DNA of 64,000 nucleotides from Halocynthiibacter sp. SDUM655004 (GCF_026015885.1 NZ_JAPDUG010000004.1:62001-126000), one strand, 5' to 3'. Shown: positions 1-9,260, counted from the first letter of the stretch. Numbers and translations: made by a program. The notes: generated from the letters alone by a model not told the origin.

Positions 1-2
1 TT

Positions 3-707
3 CCACTATCCACATTCGGGCGGCTTGTCATCAACGACCAGTTAAACGGCTTTGACAACCACATCTATCTGGATGGCGATACGCTTCTATGTACCGATAT
101 TCATGCATTTGCACCGAACGGCGTAGAGGTGTTTGGCGCCATTGATGCTGGTTGGGATATGGAGACAAAGAAAGATCTCTTCGAGAAGAACCACCTGCCG
201 CTGAACAAAGGCTATTTCAATGCTGGCGTTTACATTCTGAATTCTGGGTACTGGCGTGAAAACGACATGACCACGCAATGCATCGCACTGGCAACTGATA
301 CCAATGCCTATCTTCCGCTCGCAGATCAGGATGTGTTGAACCTTAAGTTCGGGGACAAATGTGACTGGTTCGGCGATAACTGGAACTTCAAAAAGGAGCG
401 CTCCTGGACACATAAAGACGAGGCTCCAAACATCCTGCATTTTGCCGGGCGGCTAAGGCCTTGGGATAAAAGGGACGCGCGCGCGCCCGCATCTGTACGG
501 TCGCTATATGCGGGTGTTTTCGAAACGCTTCCTGCTTCGGTGAAAACTCAAATAACGACGCTTGAACTACCCGAGAGGGAGCTCAAAAGGTCGAGGAAAG
601 CGAATGTCCGTAAGTGGATTAGTCGCGAAGCGCGAAAAGAGTGCTGGAACCCAAAACACGACAAAGTCCTGATGCCACTCATGAACAAGATTTTACTTGA
701 TAGCTAA
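3..707 (+). CDS. Glycosyltransferase family 8 protein, 5' end missing
   Basis: The reading frame is open from the first bases of the window, so the gene begins upstream and only its C-terminal 234 codons are visible. The stretch YLDGDTLL, near the left edge, is the DxD-type metal and nucleotide-sugar binding motif of family 8 glycosyltransferases. It is followed by FNAGVYILNS and an ADQD motif, both typical of that family. Such enzymes transfer hexoses from UDP- or ADP-sugars in surface polysaccharide or LPS core synthesis; the acceptor cannot be told from this fragment. An internal GTG at 129 could mimic a start but lies after the DxD motif, so it is not the true start. The gene ends with TAA just before a low-GC gap. 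Confidence 0.85.
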   Translation, partial: PLSTFGRLVINDQLNGFDNHIYLDGDTLLCTDIHAFAPNGVEVFGAIDAGWDMETKKDLFEKNHLPLNKGYFNAGVYILNSGYWRENDMTTQCIALATDTNAYLPLADQDVLNLKFGDKCDWFGDNWNFKKERSWTHKDEAPNILHFAGRLRPWDKRDARAPASVRSLYAGVFETLPASVKTQITTLELPERELKRSRKANVRKWISREARKECWNPKHDKVLMPLMNKILLDS

Positions 708-803
708 CGTAAAATAGACTGGTTCTTGATTAAATAGATATCCGAATGCGCTCGTCAGGGCGCGTTCAATCATTTTATGGAACAGAATTTAATGGAGACA
801 AAG

Positions 804-1208
804 ATGTATCGAATTATTGCTTTTCTTGTTGCGTCGCTGGCGTTCGCGAGTGCGTCGATTTCAGAAGAACTCTGTGTGGCAGGGGTGTGTCAGGTTGAGG
901 TGCAGTTTGATACGGGTTCAACAGAGCCGCTTCCCGAGGACGCCCAGGCATATGTTCAACTCCTTGACGTATCCTTGATGGACGTCGCAGCAGCGCCAAT
1001 TGCAGGGAAGCGGATTGCGGTTTCTGAATTGCCGATGACGATTGACCTTTTGTTTGATCCAGCCGTGATCGATGAGAGGTTTACTTATGTCGCGACCGTA
1101 GAAATTATCTCAGATCGAAAGCGTATCTATCGAAATACGCAGAGCTATCCTGTTTTGACAAAAGGCGCGCAAAAATCCGTGAGTGTTATGTTGGACGCGA
1201 TGCAGTAA
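804..1208 (+). CDS. Small secreted protein resembling the YbaY lipoprotein domain
   Basis: A 134-residue protein with a clear N-terminal signal peptide (MYRIIAFLVASLAFASA). I place the start at 804 because GGAG lies six bases upstream; in-frame ATGs at 777 and 792 lack comparable sites and would spoil the signal peptide. The mature part is a beta-rich domain with a motif like YVQLLDVSLMDVAAAPIAG, which resembles YbaY-type (type III secretion pilotin-like) domains of about 100 residues. There is no lipobox cysteine at the cleavage site, so it is probably periplasmic. Cysteines in ELCVAGVCQVE may form a disulfide. The function is unknown and the family call is by resemblance only. Confidence 0.6.
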   Translation: MYRIIAFLVASLAFASASISEELCVAGVCQVEVQFDTGSTEPLPEDAQAYVQLLDVSLMDVAAAPIAGKRIAVSELPMTIDLLFDPAVIDERFTYVATVEIISDRKRIYRNTQSYPVLTKGAQKSVSVMLDAMQ

Positions 1209-1305
1209 GGCACGTTCCATTTTGGGCGCGAAAAGTTTTGTGATAGGGTGAAGGTGGAGCAATTTCTCTAACGACACCAACTTTTTTCTAACCAAGGATA
1301 CTGAC

Positions 1306-1599
1306 ATGAAACTTGCTTATCTCGCTGCTGTACCGCTGGCATTTTCACTTGCTGCTTGCGTCGAAACTTCGGAACCCGTGGGCACACCTGCTGTCGGAAG
1401 TTCAACTGATCTGACCCCGTTCATTGGCGCAAAAGCAGGGCAAGCGGAAATGGGACTACAGAATCTAGGCTACGAAAACGTGCGGAGCAGTGGGCTAACA
1501 TCTTATTGGTTTAACCGCTCTACGGGCGCATGTGCCGAAATCACCACGTCCGATGGCAGATATTCTTCAGTAAACATGCTGCCATCTGGCGATTGCTGA
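1306..1599 (+). CDS. Small lipoprotein, hypothetical
   Basis: A 97-residue protein starting MKLAYLAAVPLAFSLAAC, a textbook lipoprotein signal with lipobox LAAC and the modified cysteine at residue 18. The mature region contains AGQAEMGLQNLGYENVRSSG and then a C-terminal segment with two further cysteines. This layout resembles small periplasmic domains in which a GYxxV strand is followed by a tryptophan-containing strand. AAGGA lies just upstream of the ATG. It is followed by a bidirectional terminator shared with the convergent VanZ-like gene. No function can be assigned. Confidence 0.7.
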   Translation: MKLAYLAAVPLAFSLAACVETSEPVGTPAVGSSTDLTPFIGAKAGQAEMGLQNLGYENVRSSGLTSYWFNRSTGACAEITTSDGRYSSVNMLPSGDC

Positions 1600-1615
1600 T
1601 CGCATAAACACTTTC

Positions 1616-1656
1616 GGCCACCGTTAGGTATCAGACCTGACGGTGGCCTTCTTTCT
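1616..1656. terminator. Bidirectional hairpin terminator between lipoprotein gene and vanZ-like gene
   Basis: Perfect 9-bp stem GGCCACCGT (1616-1624) and ACGGTGGCC (1640-1648), followed on the plus strand by TTCTTTCT. The hairpin overlaps the stop codon of the convergent VanZ-like gene and can serve both genes. Confidence 0.75.
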
Positions 1657-2031
1657 AAGATAAGCTATGAAAGCGTGATGAAGCGGCCAGCCAATCGCGG
1701 CGCCGAGAAACACGCCTGTGGTGTCTGCGATGAGATCAGCCATTTCCCGCGAGCGGCCAACAGTGGGTTGGATGAGTTCGATGAGCGCGCCGTAAAGCAC
1801 TGCCGCCAAAACCACTCGCACAAGCGCGCGCGGGTAAATCACCGCACAGGGTAGTGTCAGTCCGAAAAAGGCAAGCATATGGTATAACTTGTCGTCGCCG
1901 GGGAGCGACTTTGGAACGCTGACAGGCATCAGTGTAAGAAGTGCGATGACACAGCCAAGCACTACGGTTGCCCAAATTACAAATGCGCGACGTTGCTTTC
2001 GCGCGGGGCCAGTGTCTTGTTTGAAATACAA
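1624..2031 (-). CDS. VanZ-like membrane protein
   Basis: A 135-residue protein with about four hydrophobic segments. The motifs DDKLYHMLAFFGLTL and ALIELIQPTVGRSREMADLIADTTG are typical of small VanZ-like proteins, in which the KxxH and E...GR...D...D residues recur. The start is TTG at 2031, chosen because AGGAG sits seven bases upstream on the minus strand; no ATG is better placed. The role of stand-alone VanZ-like proteins is not established; a link to lipid or peptidoglycan precursor handling is only by analogy with teicoplanin-resistance VanZ. Confidence 0.8.
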   Translation of the reverse strand: MYFKQDTGPARKQRRAFVIWATVVLGCVIALLTLMPVSVPKSLPGDDKLYHMLAFFGLTLPCAVIYPRALVRVVLAAVLYGALIELIQPTVGRSREMADLIADTTGVFLGAAIGWPLHHAFIAYLRKKATVRSDT

Positions 2032-2106
2032 CGCAGTTCTCCTGTTTGTCTCTTATTGCCTGTGGCGAATGGTTAGACAACGGCTTTCGAAGTCGAGTTA
2101 AAACGA

Positions 2107-2135
2107 AAACGGCGCCCCAAAAGAGGGCGCCGTTT
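2107..2135 (-). terminator. Terminator of icd
   Basis: An 11-bp perfect stem, AAACGGCGCCC (2107-2117) and GGGCGCCGTTT (2125-2135), with a 7-nt loop. Read on the minus strand it lies about 20 bases past the icd stop and is followed by TTTTCGTTTT. Confidence 0.85.
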
Positions 2136-2155
2136 GCTGTTTGGTTTAGGATTAC

Positions 2156-4384
2156 CTAGCCGATGATAGCATTCAGTGTTGCGCTCGGGCGCATGACTGC
2201 TGCTGTTTTGGCTGGGTCCGTGTGGAAGTATCCACCGAGATCAGCTGGTTTGCCTTGTGTGGATGCAAGCTCTGCGAGGATCGTGTCTTGCTTGTCGGCG
2301 AGCTCTTTCGCGATGGGTGCGAAATGCGCGGCCAGTTCGGCATCCTCGGTTTGAGCGGCCAGGGCTTCGGCCCAGTAGAGCGCAAAGAAATAGTGGCTGT
2401 CGCGGTTGTCGAGTTGGCCAACTTTGCGCTGTGGCGATTTACCAGTGTCGAGGAGTTTCTCGGTTGCGGCGTCAACCGCTTTGCCGAGTACGGCTGCTTT
2501 GGCATTGCCTTTGCTGTCGGCGAGGAAGTTCAGAGATTCTCCGAGTGCGCAGAATTCGCCGAGCGAGTCCCAACGCAGGTGTCCTTCGGATACAAGCTGC
2601 TGAACATGCTTTGGCGCAGAGCCGCCCGCACCTGTTTCAAACAGGCCGCCACCGTTCATAAGCTTCACAATCGAGAGCATCTTGGCGGATGTACCAAGCT
2701 CAAGGATCGGGAAGAGGTCGGTCAGGTAATCGCGCAGAACGTTACCTGTCACCGCGATGGAGTCTGCACCGGTGCGAATTGTCTCAAGGGTCTGGCGTGT
2801 TGCCGCCCGAGGCGCGAGCGTGAAGAATTTGTCGGCTACGCCTTCGCGCTCAAGAATTGCGTCGACATACTTGATTAGCTCGGCATCATGCGCGCGGTTT
2901 GCATCGAGCCAGAAGATCGCTTCGGAGCCGGTTGCTTTCTGGCGTGAAATGGCAAGCTGCACCCAGTCTTCGATCGGCGCTTTGTTGGCTGACGAGGAGC
3001 GCCAGATGTCACCCTTTTCAACCTTGTGCGAATGAAGCACTTCGCCATTGGCCAGAACATAGCGGATTTCTCCGTTGCCGGGCGCTTCGAAGGTTGTTGG
3101 GTGTGAGCCGTATTCCTCGGCTTTTTGCGCCATCAAGCCAACATTGGAAACTGTGCCAGATGTTGTTGGGTCCAGCGCGCCGGTTTCTTTGAAATAGTTG
3201 ATTGTCTCGTCATAAACGGGCGCATAGCAGTTGTCTGGGATCACACATTTTGTGTCTGCGGGCTTGCCGTCAGGGCCCCAACCTTTGCCGCCTGCACGGA
3301 TAACCGCAGGCATCGACGCGTCGATGATGACGTCTGATGGCACGTGAAGGTTTGTAATGCCTTTGTCGGAGTCCACCATGTAGAGCGGTGGCTGACCGGC
3401 GAGGGCAGCTTCGATATCCGCGAGGATTGCGGCGGACTGATCTGCTGGCAGAGTCTCGACCTTGGCAACAAGATCACCGATGCCACTGTTTGGCGAAACA
3501 CCGAGGCTCTCGAATGTGTCACCGTGTTTGGCGAATACATCCTCAAGGAACACAGACACAAAGTGACCAAAGATGATCGGATCAGAGACCTTCATCATTG
3601 TCGCTTTGAGGTGCACAGAGAAGAGAACACCTTCAGCTTTGGCTTTTTCGATTTCCGAGCGAATGAATGCCCGAAGAGCTGCCGCACTCATGAATGTGGC
3701 GTCAACAACTGTACCTTCTGCAAGGTTGATGCCGTCTTTGAGGAGAGTCACATCGCCATTTTCTGCGACGAACTCGATCTTGGCAGCACCAGCTTGATCG
3801 GCGCTGATGGTTGCGGACTGTTCGTTGGAATAGAAATCATTCCCCGGCATGGAAGCCACGTGCGTTTTAGAAGTAGAAACCCATTCGCCCATAGAGTGCG
3901 GGTTTTTCATCGCGTAATTCTTTACCGCGCGTGCGGCGCGACGGTCAGAGTTACCCTCACGCAGAACAGGGTTCACAGCGCTGCCCTTGATCGCATCATA
4001 GCGCGCGCGGATGTCTTTTTCCTCGTCGGTGGTTGGGTTCTCGGGATAATCCGGAACGTTGTAACCTTGGGACTGAAGCTCCGCGATTGCGGCAGTCAGC
4101 TGTGGAACGGACGCAGAGATGTTTGGAAGCTTAATGACGTTGGCCTCTGGTGTTTTAACCAGAACACCAAGTTCAGCAAGGTCGTCAGATTGGCGCTGCT
4201 CTTCGGTAAGGGCTTCTGGCACCGTTGCGAGAATGCGGCCTGCAAGCGAGATATCTTTAGTGCCAACGCTTACATCAACAACAGATGCAAAGGACTTAAT
4301 GATTGGTAGAAGCGATGCGCTCGCAAGCTGAGGCGCTTCGTCTACAATGGTATACAATATGTCGGGCTGTTTTTTCTGTGTCAT
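2156..4384 (-). CDS. icd: NADP-dependent isocitrate dehydrogenase, monomeric type
   Basis: A 742-residue protein that matches the monomeric (about 740-aa) NADP isocitrate dehydrogenase family over its whole length. It oxidatively decarboxylates isocitrate to 2-oxoglutarate in the cytoplasmic TCA cycle. Recognisable family segments include [16 protein letters not shown] near the N-terminus, [14 protein letters not shown], and the C-terminal [20 protein letters not shown] place the start at 4384 (MTQKK); the frame extends 22 codons further but that part is arginine-rich and unlike the family N-terminus. AGAAAGG lies about ten bases upstream. A strong terminator follows the stop. Confidence 0.95.
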   Translation of the reverse strand: MTQKKQPDILYTIVDEAPQLASASLLPIIKSFASVVDVSVGTKDISLAGRILATVPEALTEEQRQSDDLAELGVLVKTPEANVIKLPNISASVPQLTAAIAELQSQGYNVPDYPENPTTDEEKDIRARYDAIKGSAVNPVLREGNSDRRAARAVKNYAMKNPHSMGEWVSTSKTHVASMPGNDFYSNEQSATISADQAGAAKIEFVAENGDVTLLKDGINLAEGTVVDATFMSAAALRAFIRSEIEKAKAEGVLFSVHLKATMMKVSDPIIFGHFVSVFLEDVFAKHGDTFESLGVSPNSGIGDLVAKVETLPADQSAAILADIEAALAGQPPLYMVDSDKGITNLHVPSDVIIDASMPAVIRAGGKGWGPDGKPADTKCVIPDNCYAPVYDETINYFKETGALDPTTSGTVSNVGLMAQKAEEYGSHPTTFEAPGNGEIRYVLANGEVLHSHKVEKGDIWRSSSANKAPIEDWVQLAISRQKATGSEAIFWLDANRAHDAELIKYVDAILEREGVADKFFTLAPRAATRQTLETIRTGADSIAVTGNVLRDYLTDLFPILELGTSAKMLSIVKLMNGGGLFETGAGGSAPKHVQQLVSEGHLRWDSLGEFCALGESLNFLADSKGNAKAAVLGKAVDAATEKLLDTGKSPQRKVGQLDNRDSHYFFALYWAEALAAQTEDAELAAHFAPIAKELADKQDTILAELASTQGKPADLGGYFHTDPAKTAAVMRPSATLNAIIG

Positions 4385-4635
4385 TCTATTTTGGCCTTTC
4401 TGCGATGGGCGGGAGCAGCGGCGCGCATGTATCGACGCCGGAAATTTCACTTAAAAGCGCGGCAAAGCTCGTAGCCTTTTGCGCAATGATGGATTGCGTA
4501 GCCGTTTAAATGAGGTTGCGGTAAATTTCAATTGCTCAGAGCCAAAAAGGGTTGCGCGAGATGCCGCAGCGCGCTTGTTATGTGGCAAATGCACGTAGGG
4601 GCTTACGATTGCATACTGACCTTGAGGGGGAAGAG

Positions 4636-5325
4636 ATGGAAGATTTGGTGATCGCGGCGCCGGAGCAGGTGTTGCTTGATGTTGTTGGTACGCATGCAAA
4701 GTTTCCCGTTCGGCGGGTATATTGCATTGGCCGAAACTATGCGGCTCATGCGGTTGAAATGGGCCACGATCCAACAAAAGAGCCTCCATTCTTTTTTCAG
4801 AAGAACCCTAACAATCTAACGCAGGCGTCGGAATTTCCTTATCCGCCGCATACCAATGATGTGCACCATGAAGCAGAAATCGCAGTTTGCTTGGCTTCCG
4901 GCGGGGAAGGAATCCCAGAGGATGATGCTCTAAATCATGTGTTTGGCTATGCTCTTGCTCTCGATATGACACGTCGTGATTTGCAGGGCGCGGCGAAAAA
5001 GGCGGGGCGACCTTGGGAGATTGGCAAAGCATTCGAACATTCGGCGCCAATTGGGCCGATCCATCCGGTTGCCCAAACGGGTCATATTTCATCCGGGCCG
5101 CTCAAGCTCACAGTTAATGGTGCGCTTCGGCAAGAGGGCGACGTGAATCAGATGATCTGGAAAGTGCCGCAGATGATCTCTTATCTGTCGAACTACTTCG
5201 CGCTATCCGCGGGCGATGTGATCCTAACAGGAACTCCAGAGGGCGTTGGGGCTGTCGTTCCGCAGGATGAGATGTGTATCTCCCATCCTGCGCTGGGCGA
5301 ACTTAAGGTGACTGTCATAACCTAA
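4636..5325 (+). CDS. Fumarylacetoacetate hydrolase (FAH) family protein
   Basis: A 229-residue FAH-domain protein. YCIGRNYAAHAVEMG is the family's N-terminal signature. The acidic metal ligands appear in HHEAEIAV (His-x-Glu-x-Glu type) and in the later LALDMTRRD segment. Single-domain members of this length include acylpyruvate hydrolases and oxaloacetate decarboxylase/tautomerases; the substrate cannot be chosen from sequence. The start at 4636 follows GAGGGGGAAGAG; earlier in-frame codons encode an arginine-rich stretch outside the family. It is convergent with malK, leaving only three bases between the stop codons, and is probably unrelated to the sugar locus. Confidence 0.85.
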   Translation: MEDLVIAAPEQVLLDVVGTHAKFPVRRVYCIGRNYAAHAVEMGHDPTKEPPFFFQKNPNNLTQASEFPYPPHTNDVHHEAEIAVCLASGGEGIPEDDALNHVFGYALALDMTRRDLQGAAKKAGRPWEIGKAFEHSAPIGPIHPVAQTGHISSGPLKLTVNGALRQEGDVNQMIWKVPQMISYLSNYFALSAGDVILTGTPEGVGAVVPQDEMCISHPALGELKVTVIT

Positions 5326-5328
5326 GCG

Positions 5329-6387
5329 TTACAGCGCCTGACCTGATTGGCGATCAAAATACCGAAGCTGGGCTTTATCGACGCTTAAGCCGACAGTACC
5401 CGTTTGCGCAAAGCTCCAAGGAAGCCGGGCAGTAAGTTTCGTCTCGGCAATCTCGAATGACAGATACGTGTCAGATCCCGTGTTCTCCGAAGATGTAACC
5501 TGAACTTCTATATCCGAGCCAATCGCGAAGTTCTCAGGACGGACGCCAAGCGTGATCTCTCCTGTAGCGGTTTCTGGAATCGTAACGCCAGTAAGTTCCT
5601 GACCGTCGCCAAGTTGAATGCTGTTTTTGCCTATAACAGTAGCAGGCACGAGGTTCATTGGCGGCGAGCCCATGAAATCGGCCACAAATGTATTGGCAGG
5701 GCTGTGATAGATTTCGGCAGGGGTGCCGACTTGTTGTACGAAACCGTCTTTCAGAACAACAATCTTGGTTGCCAGGGTCATCGCTTCGATTTGGTCGTGC
5801 GTCACATAAACGATCGAGGCGCCCGTTGTTTCATGGAGCCGTTTGATCTCCGCGCGCATTTCAACACGAAGCTTGGCGTCAAGGTTTGAGAGCGGTTCGT
5901 CAAAGAGGAATAGCTCCGGATCGCGCACAAGCGCACGCCCCATGGCAACACGCTGACGTTGCCCGCCAGATAGTTGACCGGGGCGACGATCAAGCAGGCT
6001 TTCTATTTGCAAGAGCTTGGCAACTTCATCAACTTTTGCCGCGATGCTCGCTTTGTCCTGTTTCCGAATTTTCATGCCAAAGGCGATGTTTTCGCCCACT
6101 GTCATGGTCGGGTAAAGCGCATAAGATTGGAAAACCATCGCAATATCGCGCTCGCGTGGCGGCAGAGCCGTAACTTCGCGACCGCCAATCATGAGGGTTC
6201 CTGCGGTTGTTTCCTCAAGTCCTGCGATGCAGTTCAGCAAGGTAGATTTGCCGCAACCAGACGGGCCGACAAGAACAAGAAATTCGTGTGGGTCCATTGT
6301 GACGTTGATGTCTTTTAGGACTTCAATCTGCCCGTAGGATTTTTGGAGCGCCTGAATTGAAAGCGCATGTTTGGTGTTTTCTACCAT
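5329..6387 (-). CDS. malK: Maltose/alpha-glucoside ABC transporter ATP-binding protein (MalK type)
   Basis: A 352-residue ATPase of the MalK/UgpC (CUT1) group. Walker A GPSGCGKST is at residues 41-49. The Q-loop (AMVFQSYALYPTMTV), the signature LSGGQRQRVAMGRAL and the Walker B segment LFLFDEPLSNLDAK follow, with the H-loop in YVTHDQIEAM. The C-terminal third is the TOBE/MalK regulatory domain, including LGVRPENFAIG. It should energise MalF-MalG encoded on the other strand. Its start overlaps the lacI stop by seven bases, and AGGAG lies seven bases upstream, so it is translationally linked to the regulator. One promoter therefore makes both regulator and ATPase. Confidence 0.95.
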   Translation of the reverse strand: MVENTKHALSIQALQKSYGQIEVLKDINVTMDPHEFLVLVGPSGCGKSTLLNCIAGLEETTAGTLMIGGREVTALPPRERDIAMVFQSYALYPTMTVGENIAFGMKIRKQDKASIAAKVDEVAKLLQIESLLDRRPGQLSGGQRQRVAMGRALVRDPELFLFDEPLSNLDAKLRVEMRAEIKRLHETTGASIVYVTHDQIEAMTLATKIVVLKDGFVQQVGTPAEIYHSPANTFVADFMGSPPMNLVPATVIGKNSIQLGDGQELTGVTIPETATGEITLGVRPENFAIGSDIEVQVTSSENTGSDTYLSFEIAETKLTARLPWSFAQTGTVGLSVDKAQLRYFDRQSGQAL

Positions 6388-7424
6388 GAGGTTTCTCCTG
6401 ATGCGGGGGCAGGGCCGGTTGAATCGCGGATGATCAACTCGGCACGCTCAATTGTCTGAAGGTCTTTCGGTTGTGCACCGTCCAAAAGATCGCAAATTGC
6501 CTTGGCAAGTGGCGCGCAAGCATCACGGAAGGGTGCGCGCGTTACGGTTAGGGCGGGGCTGAAGTTTACGGCTCGCATTTGTGGCACGGCGTCATCATGC
6601 GCGATAACCGATAGTTTGGACGGGATTGGAATATTAAGATCATTTGCCGCGCGATAGACACCCGCTGCGATAAGCGTAGAGGCGCAAATAATCGCCGTGG
6701 GAGGCAATCCTTCGTGCCCAGAAAGAAGTGAAAGTGCGGCGGAATACCCGTAATCCTCTGTCAGTACGCCGTGATGCACAGCGAACTCTGGGATAACCAA
6801 GCCCTTGTGGCTGGCAGCAGCTTTAAAGCCTGCAAGGCGCGAGGCCGAGAAGGTAAAGGAACGCGGGCCATTCAGAAACGCAACGCGCTGGTGGCCGAGA
6901 TTGGCAAGGAGATTTAGCGCGTCACTTGCAAGATTCCTGTTGTCGATATCGAAATAGGCATAATCCGCGTTCTCGGTCCGGCCATGAACAACAAAAGGAA
7001 TGCCCTGTTCTTGCAGGTAGGCGATGCGCGGATCGTCTTTTTCCGGTGCGTTCAGGATAAACCCATCAAGCGTGTTTTTCTCTACGAGACGTTTGTAAGG
7101 CATCAGGATTTCATCGGCCATCGAGGCATGAAACACCAAATCCATATCGCGACGGGCGAGCTGGTCCGAAAGGCCAAACATGATTTCATAGAACGCAGCA
7201 TCCGTTGCTTGCGTGCTTTCCGGCTTGAGAATCATCCCCACCATACCCGAGCGACCAGAGACCAATTTCTTGGCGATTTGGTTCGGGCGGTAGTTCATTT
7301 TCTTCGCGGTCTCGGCAACAAGAACACGCGTTTTTTCACTGACTTCCGGGAAGCCATTAAGCGCCCGACTCACCGTTGCGGGCGAGAGGTTGAGGGCGTT
7401 GCCGATGTCCTTCAAAGTTGCCAT
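6381..7424 (-). CDS. LacI-family transcriptional regulator of the alpha-glucoside locus
   Basis: A 347-residue LacI/GalR-type regulator. The N-terminal helix-turn-helix and hinge read MATLKDIGNALNLSPATVSRAL ... NYRPNQIAKKLVSGRSG, the standard LacI signature. A periplasmic-binding-protein-like sugar-sensing domain follows. It is co-transcribed with malK and divergent from the alpha-glucosidase/malEFG operon. GAGGAG lies six bases before the ATG. A 14-bp palindrome begins eleven bases upstream of the start, over the likely transcription start, which implies autoregulation. By analogy with AglR-type regulators it probably represses the locus until an alpha-glucoside or a metabolite binds; this is inference. 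Confidence 0.92.
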   Translation of the reverse strand: MATLKDIGNALNLSPATVSRALNGFPEVSEKTRVLVAETAKKMNYRPNQIAKKLVSGRSGMVGMILKPESTQATDAAFYEIMFGLSDQLARRDMDLVFHASMADEILMPYKRLVEKNTLDGFILNAPEKDDPRIAYLQEQGIPFVVHGRTENADYAYFDIDNRNLASDALNLLANLGHQRVAFLNGPRSFTFSASRLAGFKAAASHKGLVIPEFAVHHGVLTEDYGYSAALSLLSGHEGLPPTAIICASTLIAAGVYRAANDLNIPIPSKLSVIAHDDAVPQMRAVNFSPALTVTRAPFRDACAPLAKAICDLLDGAQPKDLQTIERAELIIRDSTGPAPASGETSW

Positions 7425-7434
7425 TTAAATCTCC

Positions 7435-7448
7435 TCAAATCGATTTGA
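7435..7448. promoter_or_regulatory. LacI operator O1 (lacI-malK side)
   Basis: Perfect 14-bp palindrome TCAAATCGATTTGA. It shares the pattern TCAAAnCGnTTTGA with the second site at 7512-7525. It directly follows the -10 of the lacI promoter on the minus strand, so bound repressor would cover the transcription start. Confidence 0.75.
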
Positions 7449-7476
7449 AGATATATCATCTATAAAAATAAGGCAA
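7448..7476 (-). promoter_or_regulatory. Promoter of lacI-malK
   Basis: On the minus strand TTGCCT (7471-7476) and TATCTT (7448-7453) are separated by 17 bases, a sigma-70-like arrangement. Operator O1 abuts the -10. Confidence 0.5.
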
Positions 7477-7509
7477 AAACTTTGTACCAGCGGACGCTAA
7501 AATAAATTC

Positions 7510-7527
7510 TTTCAAAACGCTTTGAAA
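7510..7527. promoter_or_regulatory. LacI operator O2 (alpha-glucosidase/malEFG side)
   Basis: TTTCAAAACGCTTTGAAA, an 18-bp palindrome with 7-bp arms and a CG centre; the core TCAAAACGCTTTGA matches O1. The centre-to-centre distance to O1 is 77 bp. It overlaps the likely -35 of the rightward operon. Confidence 0.78.
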
Positions 7528-7549
7528 AATTTAAACACGACGCTATGCT
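7521..7549 (+). promoter_or_regulatory. Promoter of the alpha-glucosidase-malEFG operon
   Basis: TTTGAA (7521-7526) and TATGCT (7544-7549) with 17-base spacing, lying about 40 bases before the alpha-glucosidase start. The -35 is part of operator O2. Confidence 0.5.
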
Positions 7550-7592
7550 TTTTTGAGAATCAGACGAACCAACCAATTTCAGGAGGAGCGGC

Positions 7593-9224
7593 ATGTCGGA
7601 ATGGTGGCGCGGCGCGACAATCTATCAAATCTATCCGCGGTCGTTTCAGGACAGCACTGGAAACGGTATTGGCGATCTGAATGGGATCACAAAACGGCTT
7701 GATCATGTCGCTGCGCTTGGAGTCGACGCGATCTGGCTTAGCCCAATCTTCATGTCCCCGATGAAAGACATGGGATATGACGTGAGCGATTACACCGATA
7801 TTGACCCGCTCTTCGGGACGCTTGCGGATTTTGATGCGTTGATTGCGCGGGCTCATGAATTGGGCCTTAAAGTAATTGTGGATCAGGTGCTCTCGCACAC
7901 ATCCGATCAGCACGAATGGTTCAAGGAAAGCCGTACATCCCGCACCAATGACAAAGCCGATTGGTATGTTTGGGCAGAGCCCTCTGCGGATGGTACGCCG
8001 CCCAACAACTGGCCCTCTGTTTTTGGTGGTGCTGCGTGGGAATGGGAGCCGCGCCGTCGGCAGTATTACCTTCATAACTTCCTTATTGAGCAGCCAGACC
8101 TCAATATGCACAACGCAGATGTTCAGGACGAAATCCTTAAGAGCATGCGCTTTTGGCTTGAGCGTGGCGTAGACGGGTTCCGGCTTGATACGGTGAACTA
8201 CTATTTCCATGATACCGAGCTTCGCAACAACCCGCCTGCACCCCAGCATATTATCGACGAACAGGTCGATACCTACGGGATGCAAAACCACATCTATTCC
8301 AAGAACCGCCCCGAAAACATCGCGTTCCTAAAACGGATGCGTGCGCTGACGGATGAGTTTGATGCACGGATGATGGTTGGCGAAGTGGGCGATGGCGGCC
8401 AGACCGCGATTGATATCATGGGCGAGTACACGCGTGGCGATGACCGTTTGCACATGTGCTATAGCTTCGAGATGCTCGGCCCGAAATTCACTGCCGCGCA
8501 TTTCCGCAATACGATTGAAGGCTTTCAAAAGGGTGCGCCCGATGGATGGCCGTCGTGGAGTTTCTCAAACCACGATGTTCAGCGCCACGTAACCCGTTGG
8601 TCGGAGTTTTCGGAAAATCCGGATGACCTTGCCAAACAGGCCGCGGCGATGCTCATGAGCTTTGAAGGTACCATCGGTATTTATCAGGGTGAGGAGCTTG
8701 GCCTTGCTGAAACTGAACTGGAATACAGCGAGCTAACCGACCCTCCTGGCCTGCGCTTCTGGCCAGAGAACAAAGGCCGCGATGGATGCCGCACGCCGAT
8801 GGTTTGGGATGCGAGCGAGGATGGAGCAGGCTTCTCTGCGTCCAAGCCTTGGTTGCCGGTAAAAGAGCCGCAAAAGATGCGCTCTGTGAACACGCAAACA
8901 CAAGCGAACGACAGCGTTTTGCACGCGTATCGCGAGACAATTGCGTTTAGGAAGATGAGCGATGCATTGGTCAAAGGATCGACCGAATTCATCGATCTTC
9001 CAGAGCCGCTCTTGGCGTTCCATCGTGTGGCGGAAGGTCAAACGCTTACCTGTGTGTTTAACCTTTCAAAGTCGTCACAAACGGTTTCACTCGGCAGTGA
9101 AGCAAAAATTTCCGGGCCGCATAACGCCTCGATTTCCAATGGTAACCTGATCCTTGGGCCAAACGGTTTCGCCTATTTGGAGTCCGGTGAAACCGCGGGC
9201 GTTACACTCAAGAAGACTGCTTAA
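7593..9224 (+). CDS. Alpha-glucosidase, glycoside hydrolase family 13
   Basis: A 543-residue GH13 enzyme of the oligo-1,6-glucosidase/alpha-glucosidase group, beginning WWRGATIYQIYPRSFQD. The catalytic nucleophile is Asp199 in DGFRLDT, the acid/base is Glu264 in MVGEVGD, and the third carboxylate is Asp328 in FSNHDVQ. The absence of a signal peptide indicates cytoplasmic hydrolysis of imported maltose, maltodextrin or related alpha-glucosides to glucose. AGGAGGAG just before the ATG is a strong ribosome site. It leads the rightward operon, whose promoter overlaps operator O2. Close homologues are often named AglA. Fine specificity (1,4 versus 1,6 versus sucrose) cannot be judged from sequence alone. 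Confidence 0.93.
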   Translation: MSEWWRGATIYQIYPRSFQDSTGNGIGDLNGITKRLDHVAALGVDAIWLSPIFMSPMKDMGYDVSDYTDIDPLFGTLADFDALIARAHELGLKVIVDQVLSHTSDQHEWFKESRTSRTNDKADWYVWAEPSADGTPPNNWPSVFGGAAWEWEPRRRQYYLHNFLIEQPDLNMHNADVQDEILKSMRFWLERGVDGFRLDTVNYYFHDTELRNNPPAPQHIIDEQVDTYGMQNHIYSKNRPENIAFLKRMRALTDEFDARMMVGEVGDGGQTAIDIMGEYTRGDDRLHMCYSFEMLGPKFTAAHFRNTIEGFQKGAPDGWPSWSFSNHDVQRHVTRWSEFSENPDDLAKQAAAMLMSFEGTIGIYQGEELGLAETELEYSELTDPPGLRFWPENKGRDGCRTPMVWDASEDGAGFSASKPWLPVKEPQKMRSVNTQTQANDSVLHAYRETIAFRKMSDALVKGSTEFIDLPEPLLAFHRVAEGQTLTCVFNLSKSSQTVSLGSEAKISGPHNASISNGNLILGPNGFAYLESGETAGVTLKKTA

Positions 9225-9227
9225 TCG

Positions 9228-9242
9228 GCTTTCTTAAAGCCA
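9228..9242 (+). other. Small intercistronic hairpin before malE
   Basis: GGCTTT-CTT-AAAGCC, a 6-bp stem with a 3-nt loop, lies in the 36-base gap between the glucosidase stop and malE. It has no U-tract, so processing or mRNA protection is more likely than termination. Confidence 0.4.
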
Positions 9243-9260
9243 ATCTAAAGGGAGAGAGAT

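Noticed and set aside
3344-4309. A 321-codon plus-strand frame inside icd
   Set aside because: Its composition (Cys, His, Arg rich) is that of a shadow frame, and the minus-strand isocitrate dehydrogenase is conserved over the same bases.
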